Shown piece after piece: positions 38,591-51,508 of a stretch of 64,000 nucleotides of DNA; within the stretch, counting starts at the first letter, position 1; each line of letters begins with the position of its first letter. The DNA is from Taenia hydatigena (lineage: Eukaryota; Platyhelminthes; Cestoda; Cyclophyllidea; Taeniidae): NCBI GenBank assembly GCA_036345935.2, contig JADWOT020001477.1:124001-188000 (forward strand), read 5' to 3'. The notes beneath the pieces are model-generated. The model ran no database searches. It saw only the letters and a list, made by a program, of their open reading frames with translations, and was not told the origin of the DNA. The position numbers and the translations under genes are program-made.

Positions 38591-39733
38591 TGCCTTTACC
38601 ATTATTGGTACGGCGTCCTCTGCCCCACACGCCACCACACAAGTCCAATGCGGTGGGAAGTCATCCACAGCAACGACAATGCGAGCAAAGCAAAGCAAGC
38701 CACTCGAAGTGCAATAAACGGCGCAGTAGCTAGGTGGGCAATAAGCAGCCGCACGAAGCAGGCGAGACCCAAAATCACGCGGGAAGCCCCAACGGATTAG
38801 CATTACATCGCCTCTCGCTTTTCCGTTTTGTCTACCCCTGTCCTCCCCACCCACCCTCCGCTTGCCCTCCGCCTCCTCTACCCACCAATCTCTCACCACA
38901 TCTACTCACCTTAACACTGCGCACATCATAAATTCCCTCCACACTGCAGCACCGTGATCACCCTCATCCCTCATGCTTCACTCACTCTACCATCTCTCTC
39001 CTTCACAACTTCACTCGTGCCCCAACAACAACATTCCACTGACCACCGCTCCTACTCCGCCAATTCCCTCTACTGTCAAATTCACCCACTTGGGTAGCTC
39101 AGTGGTCTACGTTTGCAAGCAGCAAGAACACATTTTGGTCCAATGACATTCGCGTTGAATGCCGCTTACCCCCTGCCCATTGGGCACTACGCAGCACTGT
39201 GGTATGTGGTCTGGTGCGATGTGGTGTGGTGTGATGCGGTACGGGAGAGTTTCGGCAACAGTGAGTGGGTGCCACAGCACGTGGAAACAGGCTTGTGTCC
39301 GAAGAAGAGTGGCAAGGGTTGAGACATTGCAGCCGCCTAGGTATAAGGCAGGAAGTTCCCATTTGCAGTGAAACTCTGCATTAAGTAGGATTTGGACTAG
39401 TATGGAGCCCTTTCCTCTGTCTATATGTGAAAATCCCATATCAGCAGTCACACAGGCTGATGACCCGGCTTTAAGCCAAAGTGTCTGACGCGGTGGTGGT
39501 CTTGATAAGGAGCGTAGGTTAATGGTGGGTTTGGTTAACAACTCCACATCAATCACCATGCTTTCACGCAGGATGGCTCAGGGCCATTTCACAACAAAGT
39601 ACTTCAACAAATTGAAACCTTCTATTCTAATTCGCTTGTCAGACAAGTCGTGTCAACTAAGTGATGCATACGGAGAAAAAGCATTTTGAAACCCAAAATT
39701 GGGTGGAACGATTTCAAACGATGATAAATACAC
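38591..39733. other. CT-rich and GT-rich repeat-like DNA
   Basis: Bases 38,820-39,090 are almost pure CT/CA-rich. At 39,095 a box-A-like tagctcagtgg occurs without a matching box B. Bases 39,198-39,245 are a GTG-rich microsatellite-like run. A 150-codon minus frame at 39,107-39,559 covers these biased tracts and is probably not coding. Confidence 0.4.
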
Positions 39734-39952
39734 CTAGATAAACTATCGGTAAGAGCGCCATTTAGAGTGAACTTCTTATCGCTAGTTTCTCTTCGAACAC
39801 TAGAGCCTCTGTAAAGTGGAAATGGCAGTGGCTCCTGTCCACAAATCAAATTTACTGGCATGAGGCCAAATTGAGCTCGTTCATCAAAGCTGTATTTGGG
39901 GTGGTTGTAAAAGCGCTTAAGGCGCTTCTCAGTTTTACACAAAATAAAGATG
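39734..39952 (-). CDS. Candidate internal exon, unknown protein
   Basis: A 219-nt minus-strand open segment lies between an acceptor (ttccatag) and a donor (gtgtat). It starts after one base of a split codon and ends in phase 2. It encodes KTEKRLKRFYNHPKYSFDER and later GLMPVNLICGQEPLPFPLYR, a sequence with normal protein-like composition. No family was recognised and no partner exon was identified. Confidence 0.3.
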
Positions 39953-42900
39953 CTATGGAATAAACAGTAAATGCCATGCTAAATCATTCCTACTCACTCT
40001 ACTTGGATCTCCTATTAGAGGATTGCTAAATTGTAATTGCATCGCATACCCCGTATCCTAGTCAAAGCCATTGCAAAGTGAGACGCCATTTGATCTGAAA
40101 GGATGCGCAAGTATTCGCCTGTCCGTGCATGAGACAAACTTGCTTTTACCACATGGCGTACTCTTTGTGGATTAAATTTACTGAACAGTCGTCAATCAGC
40201 ACGTATCGAAAATTGGGTCCTCATTCATGACATTGTTAAAAAGCCCGAGCACTTAGTCCTTTAAATGGCTGCTTCCATGTTAATCACGTGCCAATGCCGG
40301 TAAACAGGCGCTATCCTTATCTGTCTGGTGACATGACTGTCAGCAGGAAGTACGGAATGCTGGTGGTGGTGTTGGGACCGCTCCCTTCCCAAATACCGAG
40401 ATGATGTTACGCCAATCTGCGCTGTTGTAAGGAAGTTCTGAGGTAGCACCACCTACAGCATTGGTGAAGAAAAGTGCAGCGTTCTTATGCCTTGAGTGCA
40501 ATGGTCCTCATTCCTACTTTGGCGTTGATGTACTTAGAACGAGTAGGCGAGTTGGCTCATGACAAATTTTATGGTGCAGTGATTATTAAAGGGACACAGA
40601 TATTGCAGGCTGCACGCATTCAGGGCACGTATCCTCCTCGAGAGACGATGACATTCATCCAACTCGAAGCCAACACTTTCTGACCGCTTCTCGCCTAGCG
40701 AGTGCATTCAGACAAGCATGCATGCCACTTTGTCAACGAAGCTGATAGATTTATGTTGGTAAGAACAAAGAGGTCACTGAACCAAACTGCACTCATTGTA
40801 TCAAAGTGCAACTAATACACGTGCAAAACTATTGGCAGGTAGGAATTTGTTAGTAGGGGCAAATCTGCCTCACACATCACAAACCGCCCTAAGACAGACA
40901 ATCTTCACCATTTGTGCTAATTCATAAAAAGTGCTCCAAATGAAGTTGAAGATGCTACATTGAACACATGCAATCCTAAATTCCAATTGTTGGTCTAATA
41001 CCTAGCAGAAATTATGAACTATTTTTGACCATTTGTAGTAAACTTAGAAGCAGACTCCACTACTGACGCTCCGGTGATGCACCGTGTTTTGAAAGAAAGG
41101 ATCAGGATCGGCTGCGACTGACAGAAAATGCCATAGCATGGAAGCCGCAACTATTGCTTCGCTAATTTAGCGCAGGTACAAGCACCTTAGATGGATAATT
41201 ATATGCCACTGAAAAATTGCACTAATTTTAAAGTAGTTTGAACTAATTTTTACTGGCCTACTTCATAGCTTGCAGTTTTGAGTCTCAGTTGATGCAATGA
41301 AAAAGATTATTCTCACTTTTTATTCGCCATATCAGAAGACGGCGAGCTTAGGTTGAGTGCCAAGACACATTTTTAAAGGTACTACTGCAACGCATTGGTG
41401 CAACTTAACGAGCTGGACTATTTTTGGCACAAACTATTTTGCAATAGACAGATTTGCAGTGCGAAATCCAATGCTCCGATGAAATTAGCTGAAATACTAA
41501 ACTCAGCGCAATCAAGAGGGTACTCCACCGTCATACTTCAGGCTAACATTTACGAATGTAAAGTGATCATTTGATCAGCTGTGATTGGAGGAGCATGGCG
41601 ATTCAAAGTGGAACCGCCATTGTCGTCCAGTGAACGGATGCATAGGTCTATCCAGACATGCAAGTGTCATTGCGACCATTATTTCAAGCAAATAGATGCC
41701 TGTTCATCACTTTCTACCTTGAATCTTCCATGTTCGTGAATCGACATGAAAGCGTCACTCCGATGCGTCGAATGCTTCAATTTGTTCACGAATGCCACTT
41801 AATTCTTTTCAATAGCAAGTAGTTCGTGAAACACAGTGGTGTAGCTGGAGAGAAAGCGTGGGACTACGGTGACGGTCTTCATTTCGTCATCGGCTTGCCT
41901 TCCAGCATAGCACGCGATTGAATGGCGGCTTATTCGCTTAAACTCCAACAAGTGTGGAGCCAGTTGCAATGGTCACAACACGGAGTAGAATGCGGCTGCT
42001 CTAATACTACGGGGAAAGCTGGAGTGATGCACTGAAGTCAGCACATGAATGACAAACACCATCCAGCTTGACAGATGTCCCAACCGGTAAAAACGCCTCA
42101 TTGAGGTGGTCGAACGCCACATTACCGGTCGAACAATCAACCTCTAGAATTACCACTTGCTGGAAATCTTACCTCAATCCGAGGATGCACTTGCCACCAT
42201 CACCTCGAATGCATTTAAGAACAATAACCAACCGCATTCCTTCTGAGCAGCTGCATGGATACTTGGCAATAATTTCACCACATCAGAGCACTTAAACGCC
42301 ATAATCCCAGCTCCATGCAGCTACCATAGCATCTAAATTATGAAGATATTTCAATCTTCCAAAACAGACCGAACTCAGTAGCCAAAAACCTCTCGTAAAA
42401 ACTCGAAGTCACCAGCGTTGTCGTTCACAAGGCCAAATGGCAAGATCTGGCAATGCACGCAAGTCGACATCAATAACGTCCCTCCTGATGGCAATCTGGA
42501 AGTTACCGCTTCATCTGCCAAATACTACTAATACAGCCCCAAGATTGCTTCCTGAAACATTGGCCTGACTGCATAAATCATGACCTACGCCATACAGGCA
42601 TTGATTATACGCAACTACGCAGTCGGATTAGACCAATTTTTAAACATTGGCTTGAAGACAAGATTTTTATTATCTAAGATTGCAATTCGAATGGTTCTTG
42701 AAAAGTAGCGTAATAAGATCCAGACCTTTCCCACCATGGGACGCTGTTGGTGAATCCGGCACAACAAGGTCGAGGGTAAGTTAAACTGTGTAAGCACCTA
42801 TTGCCTCACTTGCTAGCAAATTAGGGTGACTGAGAGAAGGATTGCTAGTGCATCCTATACTCACTTATCTAAGTGGTCGTCTGCCCTGATATCCTATGCC

Positions 42901-44440
42901 TCACGAATGCAACTACATGGTTGAAATGAAGGCTGCCTCGTGTTTAAGCTGCTGTGGATTTTAGTCAAATGTCTATATTTGAAGATGCTTTGATTTTTAA
43001 CAGCCCCTTTCAGTCGCTATTGCTAAGGAATGACTGCCTAACTTACTGTGACCCAAATGGTTCGTCATCATCCGGAGAATAAACGCGTGCTTGTGTTCAA
43101 TAACTTTGCCCTGCATTTGGTCTAAAGCAGGCCTCTTAGACGAATCTATTCGCTTTAGTCTTTTCTTATCGGCATCGCAATGATTGCACTAAGGCAATTT
43201 TAAAACACTATTTGCTTTTACATATATCCGGTTCGTATTTTGGCTTGATTGAGGCCGGCTTTTGCTACCCACCCTTCCAGCCAAGTAAGAGTCACGTTTG
43301 CAGGCGTTAAATGACATGACTCAGTTCAGGGACCATAAAGGTGTGCCACCACCACATAAACCCGTCTACTCCCCTTGAACATGACAGTGCCTTAGGCCAA
43401 AACGTGTTTAAATGCCTGTAGTGCTTTCTTACGCTTTGGAACCATTGCTGCTTTGTAGCAACTTCTACGAAGACTTTCGAACGACACGCTAAAACCAAAT
43501 ATTTTGACAGCGTTTTATTCTTCTAGGCCCGAATGCTTGCGTATCAAGTTATTCTTCCACCTAAGGGTGTCGCAGCGATTTTTCAAATTTTGTTTGCCAA
43601 GTGCAATCGAAAACATTTTTTGCTCCATTGCTCATTCGCCTTAATGATGTCGTTTAACTAAGTTCATTTTACCCTGAATATGATTCCAGAGCTATGCTGT
43701 GCTTTCATAAATATATGCTACGAGCTTTACTTACCTCAAATTCCATTAAGGTGCTAACAACAAATTAATGCATCATTTTAGCTCGTCTACATTTGCCCAT
43801 ATATTTACTGTTAATCCGTGCTGCAGAAGAGCATTATAAAACCGTGCTTAAGTTAATATCAGTTTCACAGGCATTGCCATTAACTTATTCTTGCCAGCCG
43901 CAGCCAAAGCACATATCTCTACTTTAAAGAAGACGTTTTTGTCCCAAAAAAATGCAGAGTATGCTAATGTAAAAGCCAAAAAATATTAACACAACCGTAT
44001 CTAAGGATCTTGGAACAAGCGGAAGCACTTCCATTGGTGGCCGATGATACCCCAGCTCATGCGTTAGCCAATTGGTTAATGAATCTATTTTATGTGTCAT
44101 CTGGTAGTGATGTTTCACTATTTTGCACGTGCATTAAGCTGTGCTGATTACGAGACAAGCAGGCGGGTAGATAAGTAGGTGGGTTGTTTATCGTGTTCTC
44201 TGTCCTGACACTGCTGAGTGCTATTGGCCCCTACATGGAATGCATACGTAGCGCATGAATCGTAGTCCTGCACGTTCATTAAAAGTAGTTGCATCAGTAT
44301 GCGCTTATAAACACCTGCCGTCAATTAGGCTACTCTGCTGTTGTTCAACGTATCCAATTTGCCTTTAGACTTTTGGTAAAATAACCCAATGAATGAATGT
44401 CCCGGATGGCTGTCACATATATGCGGCCAAGAGCAGGAAA
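39953..44440. other. Long intergenic stretch, no supported gene
   Basis: Bases 41.6-42.6 kb are less AT-rich and contain a 75-codon plus frame (42,068-42,295) followed by fragments such as KIWQCTQVDINNVPPDGNLE in a different frame. This may be a decayed coding or transposon remnant, but I could not name it. Elsewhere only short frames appear. Confidence 0.3.
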
Positions 44441-44444
44441 ATGA

Positions 44445-46123
44445 CAAGCACTGCCTTCCTCCTCAAATGTTGGTTTCGCCTTCTCACTTGGTGCAAATGA
44501 GCACTTGCCAGCTGAGGCACAGAACGTGCAACGCACTTTGATGCCAGTGCGATATTCAGGGACAGCCTTTGCCGCACTACCATACTCTACAGGTTTTCAC
44601 CATGAGTCGGTCCCACATTTTAACAACGCAGACTCCAGGATATGCTATCCTTCCCAGCAAGGCTTACCTTACTGGTCATCAAGACAATGCCAAATTGACT
44701 GCAATGAGACTACGTATTTCAAGCCTGATCTGACCACCTATGCTTGTGACCATAATTTGCACTGCCATGAAGGCTCAAACGCCGCTCATAGACTGCAGCA
44801 ACATCAATCACCACAGAAGAGAAGTTGCTCTGACAATGCTCTGGACTACCGGAAAGGCGCTTCGACTAAGGCAGGCAATTGGTCACCTTTTGGTATAATG
44901 ACGCAATACACATATCAACCTACCAATCTTTCTCCCAGTGTCCTACAAACAGTCAGCAAGAATAAAACAGGACTTGGAGACAGCTACGAAGGACCACCAC
45001 CTAAAGCGGCAGTGGGTAGTGCATCAGCCCGATTGGAAGTGCAAACAAGTCCATCCTTTCTTCCATCAGCTGTGAGGCAGGACCTGCACTCGGACCTATT
45101 GGCCATCAGTCAGGCGGTGCCTAACGTGTGGCATGCACACTTCAACAGCAAAAGAGAGGAGTTCTCATCCATTTGCGTAGCTGGGTCAGATTTTGAGCTT
45201 TCAAATTCATCGCAACGTCCGACAATTACTCTGCGATTGCGTGACAAGGCGTCGTGGCAGACTACATGGCCTTACCGCATGGAGATGATTACCAGCAAGA
45301 ATGGAAGGTAAATGATTTCGAAATTCAAAATTCTTTTTGTCAACTTGCATCCCTTTGCTTAGTGAAATAATACAATCAGACAATTTGTTGCAGAAGGATA
45401 TTTCCTACACTGACAGTAAACTTTGAGGGCTTGGAGGTTGATGTGAAGTACACATTTTTCATGGACTTGATGCCAAAAGATCGGGCTATCTACGAATTTC
45501 AGTTTGGCCAATGGATACCCTGTCGGACCCTTTGTCACCCACCTCCATCAAACTAATGTACGTATTGAAGTGTAGAAGACTCTTTTTTGCAAATAGCTGT
45601 ACAAACCCCTTCCTTGCCAGAATGAACCCAATGGTCGTCTTTGTGTTTCATTTAGCTTCTAACATCTACGTGTCACGCAACCCATGCGAGAAAGGTTCGA
45701 GATTGATGGCTTGTGGCGTGGATTTTAAGTTAGTCAAGATCACAAACAATGGCTGCACCGCCAAAATTAAGAATCAGGTAATCAATCTCACTGCTAATGC
45801 AAGCTTTATTATATGTCTTGGTGAATTGATCGCTGCAAAGTTCATTCTGAATCCTGCTATATTCCCACCTAGATATTTGCCCGCAGCATGCAGATCTACA
45901 TTCCGCGCTACCATATAGCACGCCACTTGGCACCTGAAGAAGCATCTGCGTGTCAGTCGAATGCAAAGTATTGCAAACAGGTTCTTTAACAGGCTTCGAG
46001 CATGTAGGTACCTATATCATCCCAGAGACAGAATTCATAGCCGTAACTGTCTATCGCAATAAACGCATTTAAGACGCAAAGATTAGTAGGAATCCCTATG
46101 CCAAAGCATTTAGAAGTCGTTAG
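44445..46123 (+). pseudogene. T-box transcription factor gene, disrupted
   Basis: Exon 1 is open from 44445 to 45307 (first ATG 44541) and encodes a Ser/Pro/Gln-rich N-terminus, then the T-box start (PTITLRLRDKASW, MEMITSKNGR). Exon 2 from 45394 gives RIFPTLTVNFEGLEVDVKY, TFFMDLMPKD and FGQWIPC. Exon 3 (45656-45777) gives SNIYVSRNPCEKGSR and VKITNNG. Exon 4 from 45873 gives YIPRYHIARH and later PETEFIAVTVYRN and NPYAKAFRS. Splice phases agree throughout (2, 1, 0). T-box proteins bind DNA and control development. Three lesions break it: TAA 45554-45556 one codon before the exon-2 donor, a frameshift at 45987-45988, and TAA 46070-46072. The subfamily is unclear. Confidence 0.85.
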
Positions 46124-48350
46124 AGCTTCTTAAAATAGCTATTTTGGCCTTTCACTTCCAGGCATTCAGACTTGGTTGCGTGTGCTTATGAGGGGGACTA
46201 TGCATGCATTTTGCCTTTTAAATAAATTAAAAGAATGTTTAATACATGTGTGAATAAACCAATGCGAACAGTTTTACGTTTGTTTGTCATTCTGCGTCAT
46301 CGGATAATTTAAGCGCAGATGAGAGAGACAGGTAGGCAGATGAGTGAATAGGTAAGCTTAAGGTGCACTACAAAATCTACGCCTTACTGCATGAGATACA
46401 GGGCGGCTTCAAACAAGCACGCTTCAGTTCCTTTAAGTGCAAATTGTATCGAGCACACTACGCCAGTCTCTAGCTTAATCCAGTCCCGAGTTGCTGTGAT
46501 CGCAGTATGGCTTTCATTGGCGCATGGAAAACAGGAAATTATGCCGATTTATAGAAACCAGCGTGTGCTTTTGCTAAAATGACGACGAGTCATTAACAGC
46601 ATTATTTGCATGCTAAGAACGCATCTTATTATATATGCATAAGGCTTTCTGCGCGAAAATGCCTTGAGGGCCGCCAATATTGGCTTCCTTATAAGAAGTC
46701 TGATTCATCCCCTCTGAATTTCTCCAGGCTCTATCAAATCAGAGCAGCCGTAGTGATTAGGCTTTTTAATGGCAGAACAAATCGTAGCTTTGCTGAAAGT
46801 GGTCAAGCGATTTTCGCCAATCTGCACGCAGTTGATTGATATTGTTGGCCTTTTAACTATTTAGACAAGTTCAAAAGTTGAGCATTTGCGTTTTTCGCGC
46901 AGCACATGCAAGCGAACGCTTAAGTAGGCATTTGCATTAAATTGGGCTATTGCTGATTTTCTGGATTCGTTAGCTGTAACAACCTAATTAGTGACTAGTG
47001 AGCAATCGCCAGGATAAATTGGAACGCCCCAATGGTGATCTGGATGTTAATTGTCCCTTTAGAATCGTGATTATTAGCCATTAATATAGTTACTGCGCAT
47101 CATTTATAAAGCAAGCCTTCTAATTTGATTTTGTTTGTGGTTGCGCCTCCTACTTGACAATCTACAGGTTATGATAGCCAAGGAGTACCTCTTAAATCAG
47201 CTTTTCGGTGTACGATTCGCATGAATCAAGACGTTGCTAATAGAATTGGAAGCGCTTAAGGACCTGCAAACATGGATTTAATTGACTCTTTTCTGAATTC
47301 AAATGAAAACGGACGAAATGAGACTCAGCAACTCCGTGTTTAGAATGAGCGGTGGCCAGAGCAGTGGCATTAGCAACATGGAGCAATATAAAGGAGAAGG
47401 GAACGAAAGTTAAAATGAATGTAGTCTTTAACCTATTGGTAGTTCTTCTATTAGGCAATAATCTGAGTAAGCCGGATGCGAACTCATTTTTTGTTGTACT
47501 CTGAATGCACCAATCTGATCATCAGAATTGTAGGCCCTTACACCTACAGAAGTGGAACGACTCGCAACTGCTACATAGCAGTAAAAGTTGCTAGATAACC
47601 AATAAAACAGCTGTGACGTGTTTAATCCCAACTGATGGATAGACGTGCCATTGATTACCGCCGATGCCTTGACCTCATTCTTTTGGCAAATGCCTGGTTG
47701 TCAGTTGGTGCTCAGCACAGTTATTCCGAATTCGCCTCTACTCTAATTTTTAGGGACATTTTACAACTTACACTCATGAACATGGGCTTGCTCGGTTGAA
47801 CGTTGATAAAGCGATTTGATTTTGTCTGTCTTGCGAATTGAGTTATGCTGAATTCTACGCTCCTGTAAGCTCATCGTCAGTCCAAATGTGCTACATTAAA
47901 TTAAGCCATTTAAAAGTGATTTATTAGATTTGCCTACCATTGTTCGCCATTCAATAACGGATGCCCTATATTCAAAAAGACCCCATCCTGCTAAACAGAA
48001 TGGCAGATTGCTTGCCTTGCAGCTCCTGCTCCCATATACTGGTCTATATTAATGCGTCAAGAATGCTTAACCCCAATGATAGATAAAAGTTAGAATGGCG
48101 CAACAAAGAAGCATCAACTGAATGCATGAACGGTTCAGACAAGACAAAGCCCTGAGAACTACTAGGTAGTTCTTGTTTTGGTCACTTCCTCTACCCTCTG
48201 TTCACTTCAAAGCGTTTGTACATCGAATACGCCCCCACATTAACACCATCATGATTTGTTTCGCATGTGATGGCCTACAGACCATTCAAAGTGTTCACAT
48301 TCCAAAAACCGGAAAATTACAGCCTCGAATTAAAAAAAAATGGTTCCTCT
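46124..48350. other. Intergenic, no supported gene
   Basis: A minus-strand frame at 47,428-47,631 contains a possible acceptor followed by NFYCYVAVASRSTS and a donor-like gtaggtgt, but it is too short to support. No other feature was recognised. Confidence 0.3.
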
Positions 48351-48379
48351 TCTACTTTTGTCCTTTTTTCATGAAGAGT

Positions 48380-48815
48380 TTAAAGGCGTAACTCGGTTAA
48401 AATTGAAACATTTTAGTCGCTAAGACTACGTAGGACCTTGTCCACCAAATTGCTGATGAGATTATTTGTGAGAGGGCCTCATTTGCTTTTCGTACATTTT
48501 TTCGATAGTACTTCTGTAAGGTATAAATGATAGCCTTCACTTCCCGGTACCAGTGTCTGACACATGTGCCAGACTGTAAGTGTGGGGCCAAAAAGGGAGG
48601 TGAATAAGGCCAACTCATTGCTAACATAGGCAAGTGATCCGTTAGCCATCAGGCTTTGCAAATATAAGTCTGGTTGAGGAGGTTTTTAAATAATTTAAGT
48701 GGATGCTTTTTTGCGATTCTTTCATATCGCGAGAACTCGTGACCCTTCTTTTTGATACCAATAAAACCGATGCTAAATATGCTGCTGATGGTCGCCTTTT
48801 GAGCTGCAAATAAAT
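48380..48815 (-). CDS. Possible coding patch, unknown
   Basis: After an acceptor (tttgcag, about 48,811) a minus-strand frame encodes SIFSIGFIGIKKKGHEFSRY and ERIAKKHPLKLFKNLL, then stops at TGA near 48,650. Another frame continues as MANGSLAYVSNELALFTSLF, and a third as RHWYREVKAIIYTLQKYYRK. The switching frames mean either unrecognised introns (candidate acceptors at cttacag) or a decayed gene. No family was recognised. Confidence 0.2.
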
Positions 48816-48842
48816 TCTTAATGGAATCTTTGTAAGCCTCAA

Positions 48843-50235
48843 TTATGACAATAATGGAGTTCCTGGGGTTTCGATTTACTTAATAATGCAAAATTATCAG
48901 CGTAGTGGTTGAGCAACTTTTCATGTTCTCTCCATTATCCCATTCTAAGAGCTTTGCTTTTACGGTTGGTCAACTAATATTGTTTTTTGAAAATAGCCTT
49001 CGCACGAAGCACTTTGTAGCTTCTCTCTTATCCCTTTCTTAAGGCCCACCTATTCTGATTCCAACAATATTTTCCTTTCTACTTAACCCAAGTTCACAGG
49101 GTACGGCTAATCGCACAAAATTTCGCATAGAGAGTCTATCGAGGTGCATTTAAGAGCGATACGTATGCGTTATTCAATGTTGCGTATTTGCGTTACCTCT
49201 CGGACTCCGACTAGCGTTCTGCCCATGCCCCATCACAGGCGCTGTTTTTTCTCTCTTTGATGCAAAGTACTGCCAAAAGACTCCTATCCCATCCCCTCAA
49301 TGTTTTTCCAATCAATTCCGCATCACGATGAATTGCCCTTATCATCATCTAAATGTTCTTTATAACCTCACTTTCAATAAATGCGGTAGACTTGCTTTGA
49401 ACGATCTTTGCAATCTTCGGGACAATATCTGGATTGGATGAATTCTATGCTCCAATCGACTCATTGAAGCATGCGTCCAACCATGAATTTTGCACTTTCC
49501 TTACATGCAGTCCGTTGCTGATAAATTAGTAACGGCATCAGCTTTAAGTTGTGAGTCCTGGTAGCACACCAAGTCATTGCTTTAAATATACCTCATTCGA
49601 ATACAGGCGATACTGTCAAGCTTTCAATTTATGGCCCACCTAAGAGTCCTTGGGGTAAATTTTATGCTTTTAGTTGATGTTGTATTTCCATCAGGCATCT
49701 ATTCTGAGACATTTAGGGTAAACATTGCTTCCCTCTAAATGCGGTGATAGCAATGATTTATCAGCGATTGCAAATTCAGCCATATAGTCCTTTCACTTTG
49801 TCATCATTTACTAAAAGTAGTAGGAGATGCAAAGTTCAGTTGGCTCTAGACTTAACCTGGCGCTTGTCTAGATTACCCCACAGATGTGAATCTTTGTTTT
49901 GTCAAAATCGACACAAACAGAGGGAAGTACTTACAAAAAACCAACTAGACCTGAACGTAAATGAACAGCTTACGATATAATAAGGCCTTTTATGGGCAAA
50001 GGTGACTATTGTTTCTTAGACCTACCATTGCTGAGGTAACATGTACAGACTCAGCTGTGTATGTCATGCAACTCGATTGTAAACTTCGCTATGGTGATGA
50101 ACGTATGATCTTGTTTGACCCAAAATGACACGAATTAATAACCATTCGAGCCGCAAACGCTACATAATGTGATGTAACAGCACCTCGTTCGATAGAAGCA
50201 CAGCTGCTTAATTAGGACTTATATCTAGCATATCT
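48843..50235. other. Intergenic, nothing recognised
   Basis: Short frames only. No repeats or motifs were noticed. Confidence 0.35.
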
Positions 50236-50339
50236 GTGTCAGCAATCGATGCTTGTCATGCCATATCAAGATGGGTCTCTAGCTACAGTCTTCCATTTAT
50301 AGACAATCATTGCGAAGAATCTCAAGCAAATTGTCATTA

Positions 50340-51508
50340 CTCTGGCTCTAAGATCCCTCTCGTTGTGGTTAATAAAGTGGCGCACATAATTTTAATTGGT
50401 GGAGCAAATGATACAGTTCTGATTAGGACGCAAGATGAGTCGCATTCAAGAAGAGCATTTTCGGTTAAATGGCATTCTGGATAGGAAAGTCACACGCGTC
50501 CTAAATTGAGCGTAATATCACATCACCGGGTCTAGTTGAATTTGAATGCCTTGAGAAATTTCGCAGTGACTCTTTGGAGTAAGGACAACCAACTCAATGG
50601 CATACGTTGCTGGCCCCAGATTTTCTTTGAGGACGCTAAGCGTTAGGCATGCATTGCGAGTCGCATACGTGGCTACAAAATTAGGATTCAATAATGATGC
50701 AGGGGTCTCCTTAAGGTATTTCATTTTATCTTGGTTTTTCTAAATCAAAATCAGTGCACTGCAATGCTTTCCTTGTTTGTTATTACTGATTCCCTCGAAG
50801 CTGCACTAGTTTTTTGAAACAAATTGCGAACCATTACGAAAGCACAAAATGAAGAAGTGCAAGAAAGTAGTCACCATGCATATCGAATCAGTGGGTTTGC
50901 CACTTGAGAACAGCCGGACTATTTTAGACGGAACAGAGGTGATATCCGTGGCTTTGCAATGACCGTGAGCAGATAATGCAGCGATTGTATAGTGTGAATC
51001 TCTGCCCCACATTTTTGTCTTTAGCGCGTCGCTGAAATGAAACTGAAACGTCCAAGCGTGGATGCGGAGAGATGCAAAATAACTTAGGCCCGAAAATGCT
51101 AGAATAATAAATTAATTCTTTGTTTCGAATTAGTGATGTTATTTAGGCCTTTTTATGCGGCGATTTGATATATTTCTGGGTAATTTGCATGCCTCCAACA
51201 GCAGGTGGGGAGTTAGAATGATTTCCGCAAATGGACCTAATTTCTTCGCTTCCGAAAAAATCGCTATTACACGCCAATTTTCAGTTGTAGAGAATCTGAT
51301 AAATGCCCTTGCATCATAAAGCTTACTGCCCAATTCAATATGGTGTGATTCATTTAGCACTCCATGCACGAGACTAAGAACTGCAGTGAAGACAAACGCT
51401 TGCGGTGTTGCGCCATTAATGGGACTGCAGGCGTCATGAGGTTGATTCTTTCCTCGTCTCTCTTCTCGGCAGTGAGTGCAGCTGAGGTCTTGGCGACTCT
51501 GTTGCCTG
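50340..51508 (-). CDS. Multi-exon gene of unknown function
   Basis: Minus-strand exons fit GT..AG rules. Exon 1 is 51508-51327 (182 nt, containing DLSCTHCREERRGKNQPHDA and FTAVLSLVHGVLNESHH). A second exon starts at 51236 (PFAEIILTPHLLLEA), with an uncertain donor near 51200. Exon 3 is 51031-50875 (157 nt, containing HYTIAALSAHGHCKATDITS). Exon 4 is 50739-50527 (213 nt, containing NACLTLSVLKENLGPATYAI and KSHCEIS). Exons 3 and 4 join exactly in phase 0. Paired cysteines and beta-strand-like stretches suggest an extracellular protein, which is an inference only. A downstream piece at about 50,470-50,340 reads CHLTENALLECDSSC to a stop but is out of phase with exon 4, so a lesion or a missed exon is possible. 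Confidence 0.45.

Noticed and set aside
39107..39559. 150-codon minus-strand ORF
   Set aside because: It is composed of biased GTG/CAC tracts and a tRNA-like fragment, with no domain or splice context.
45511..45918. Continuous 135-codon ORF read as a separate gene
   Set aside because: It is an accidental frame through T-box introns and exon 3; only the exon 3 part is real coding.
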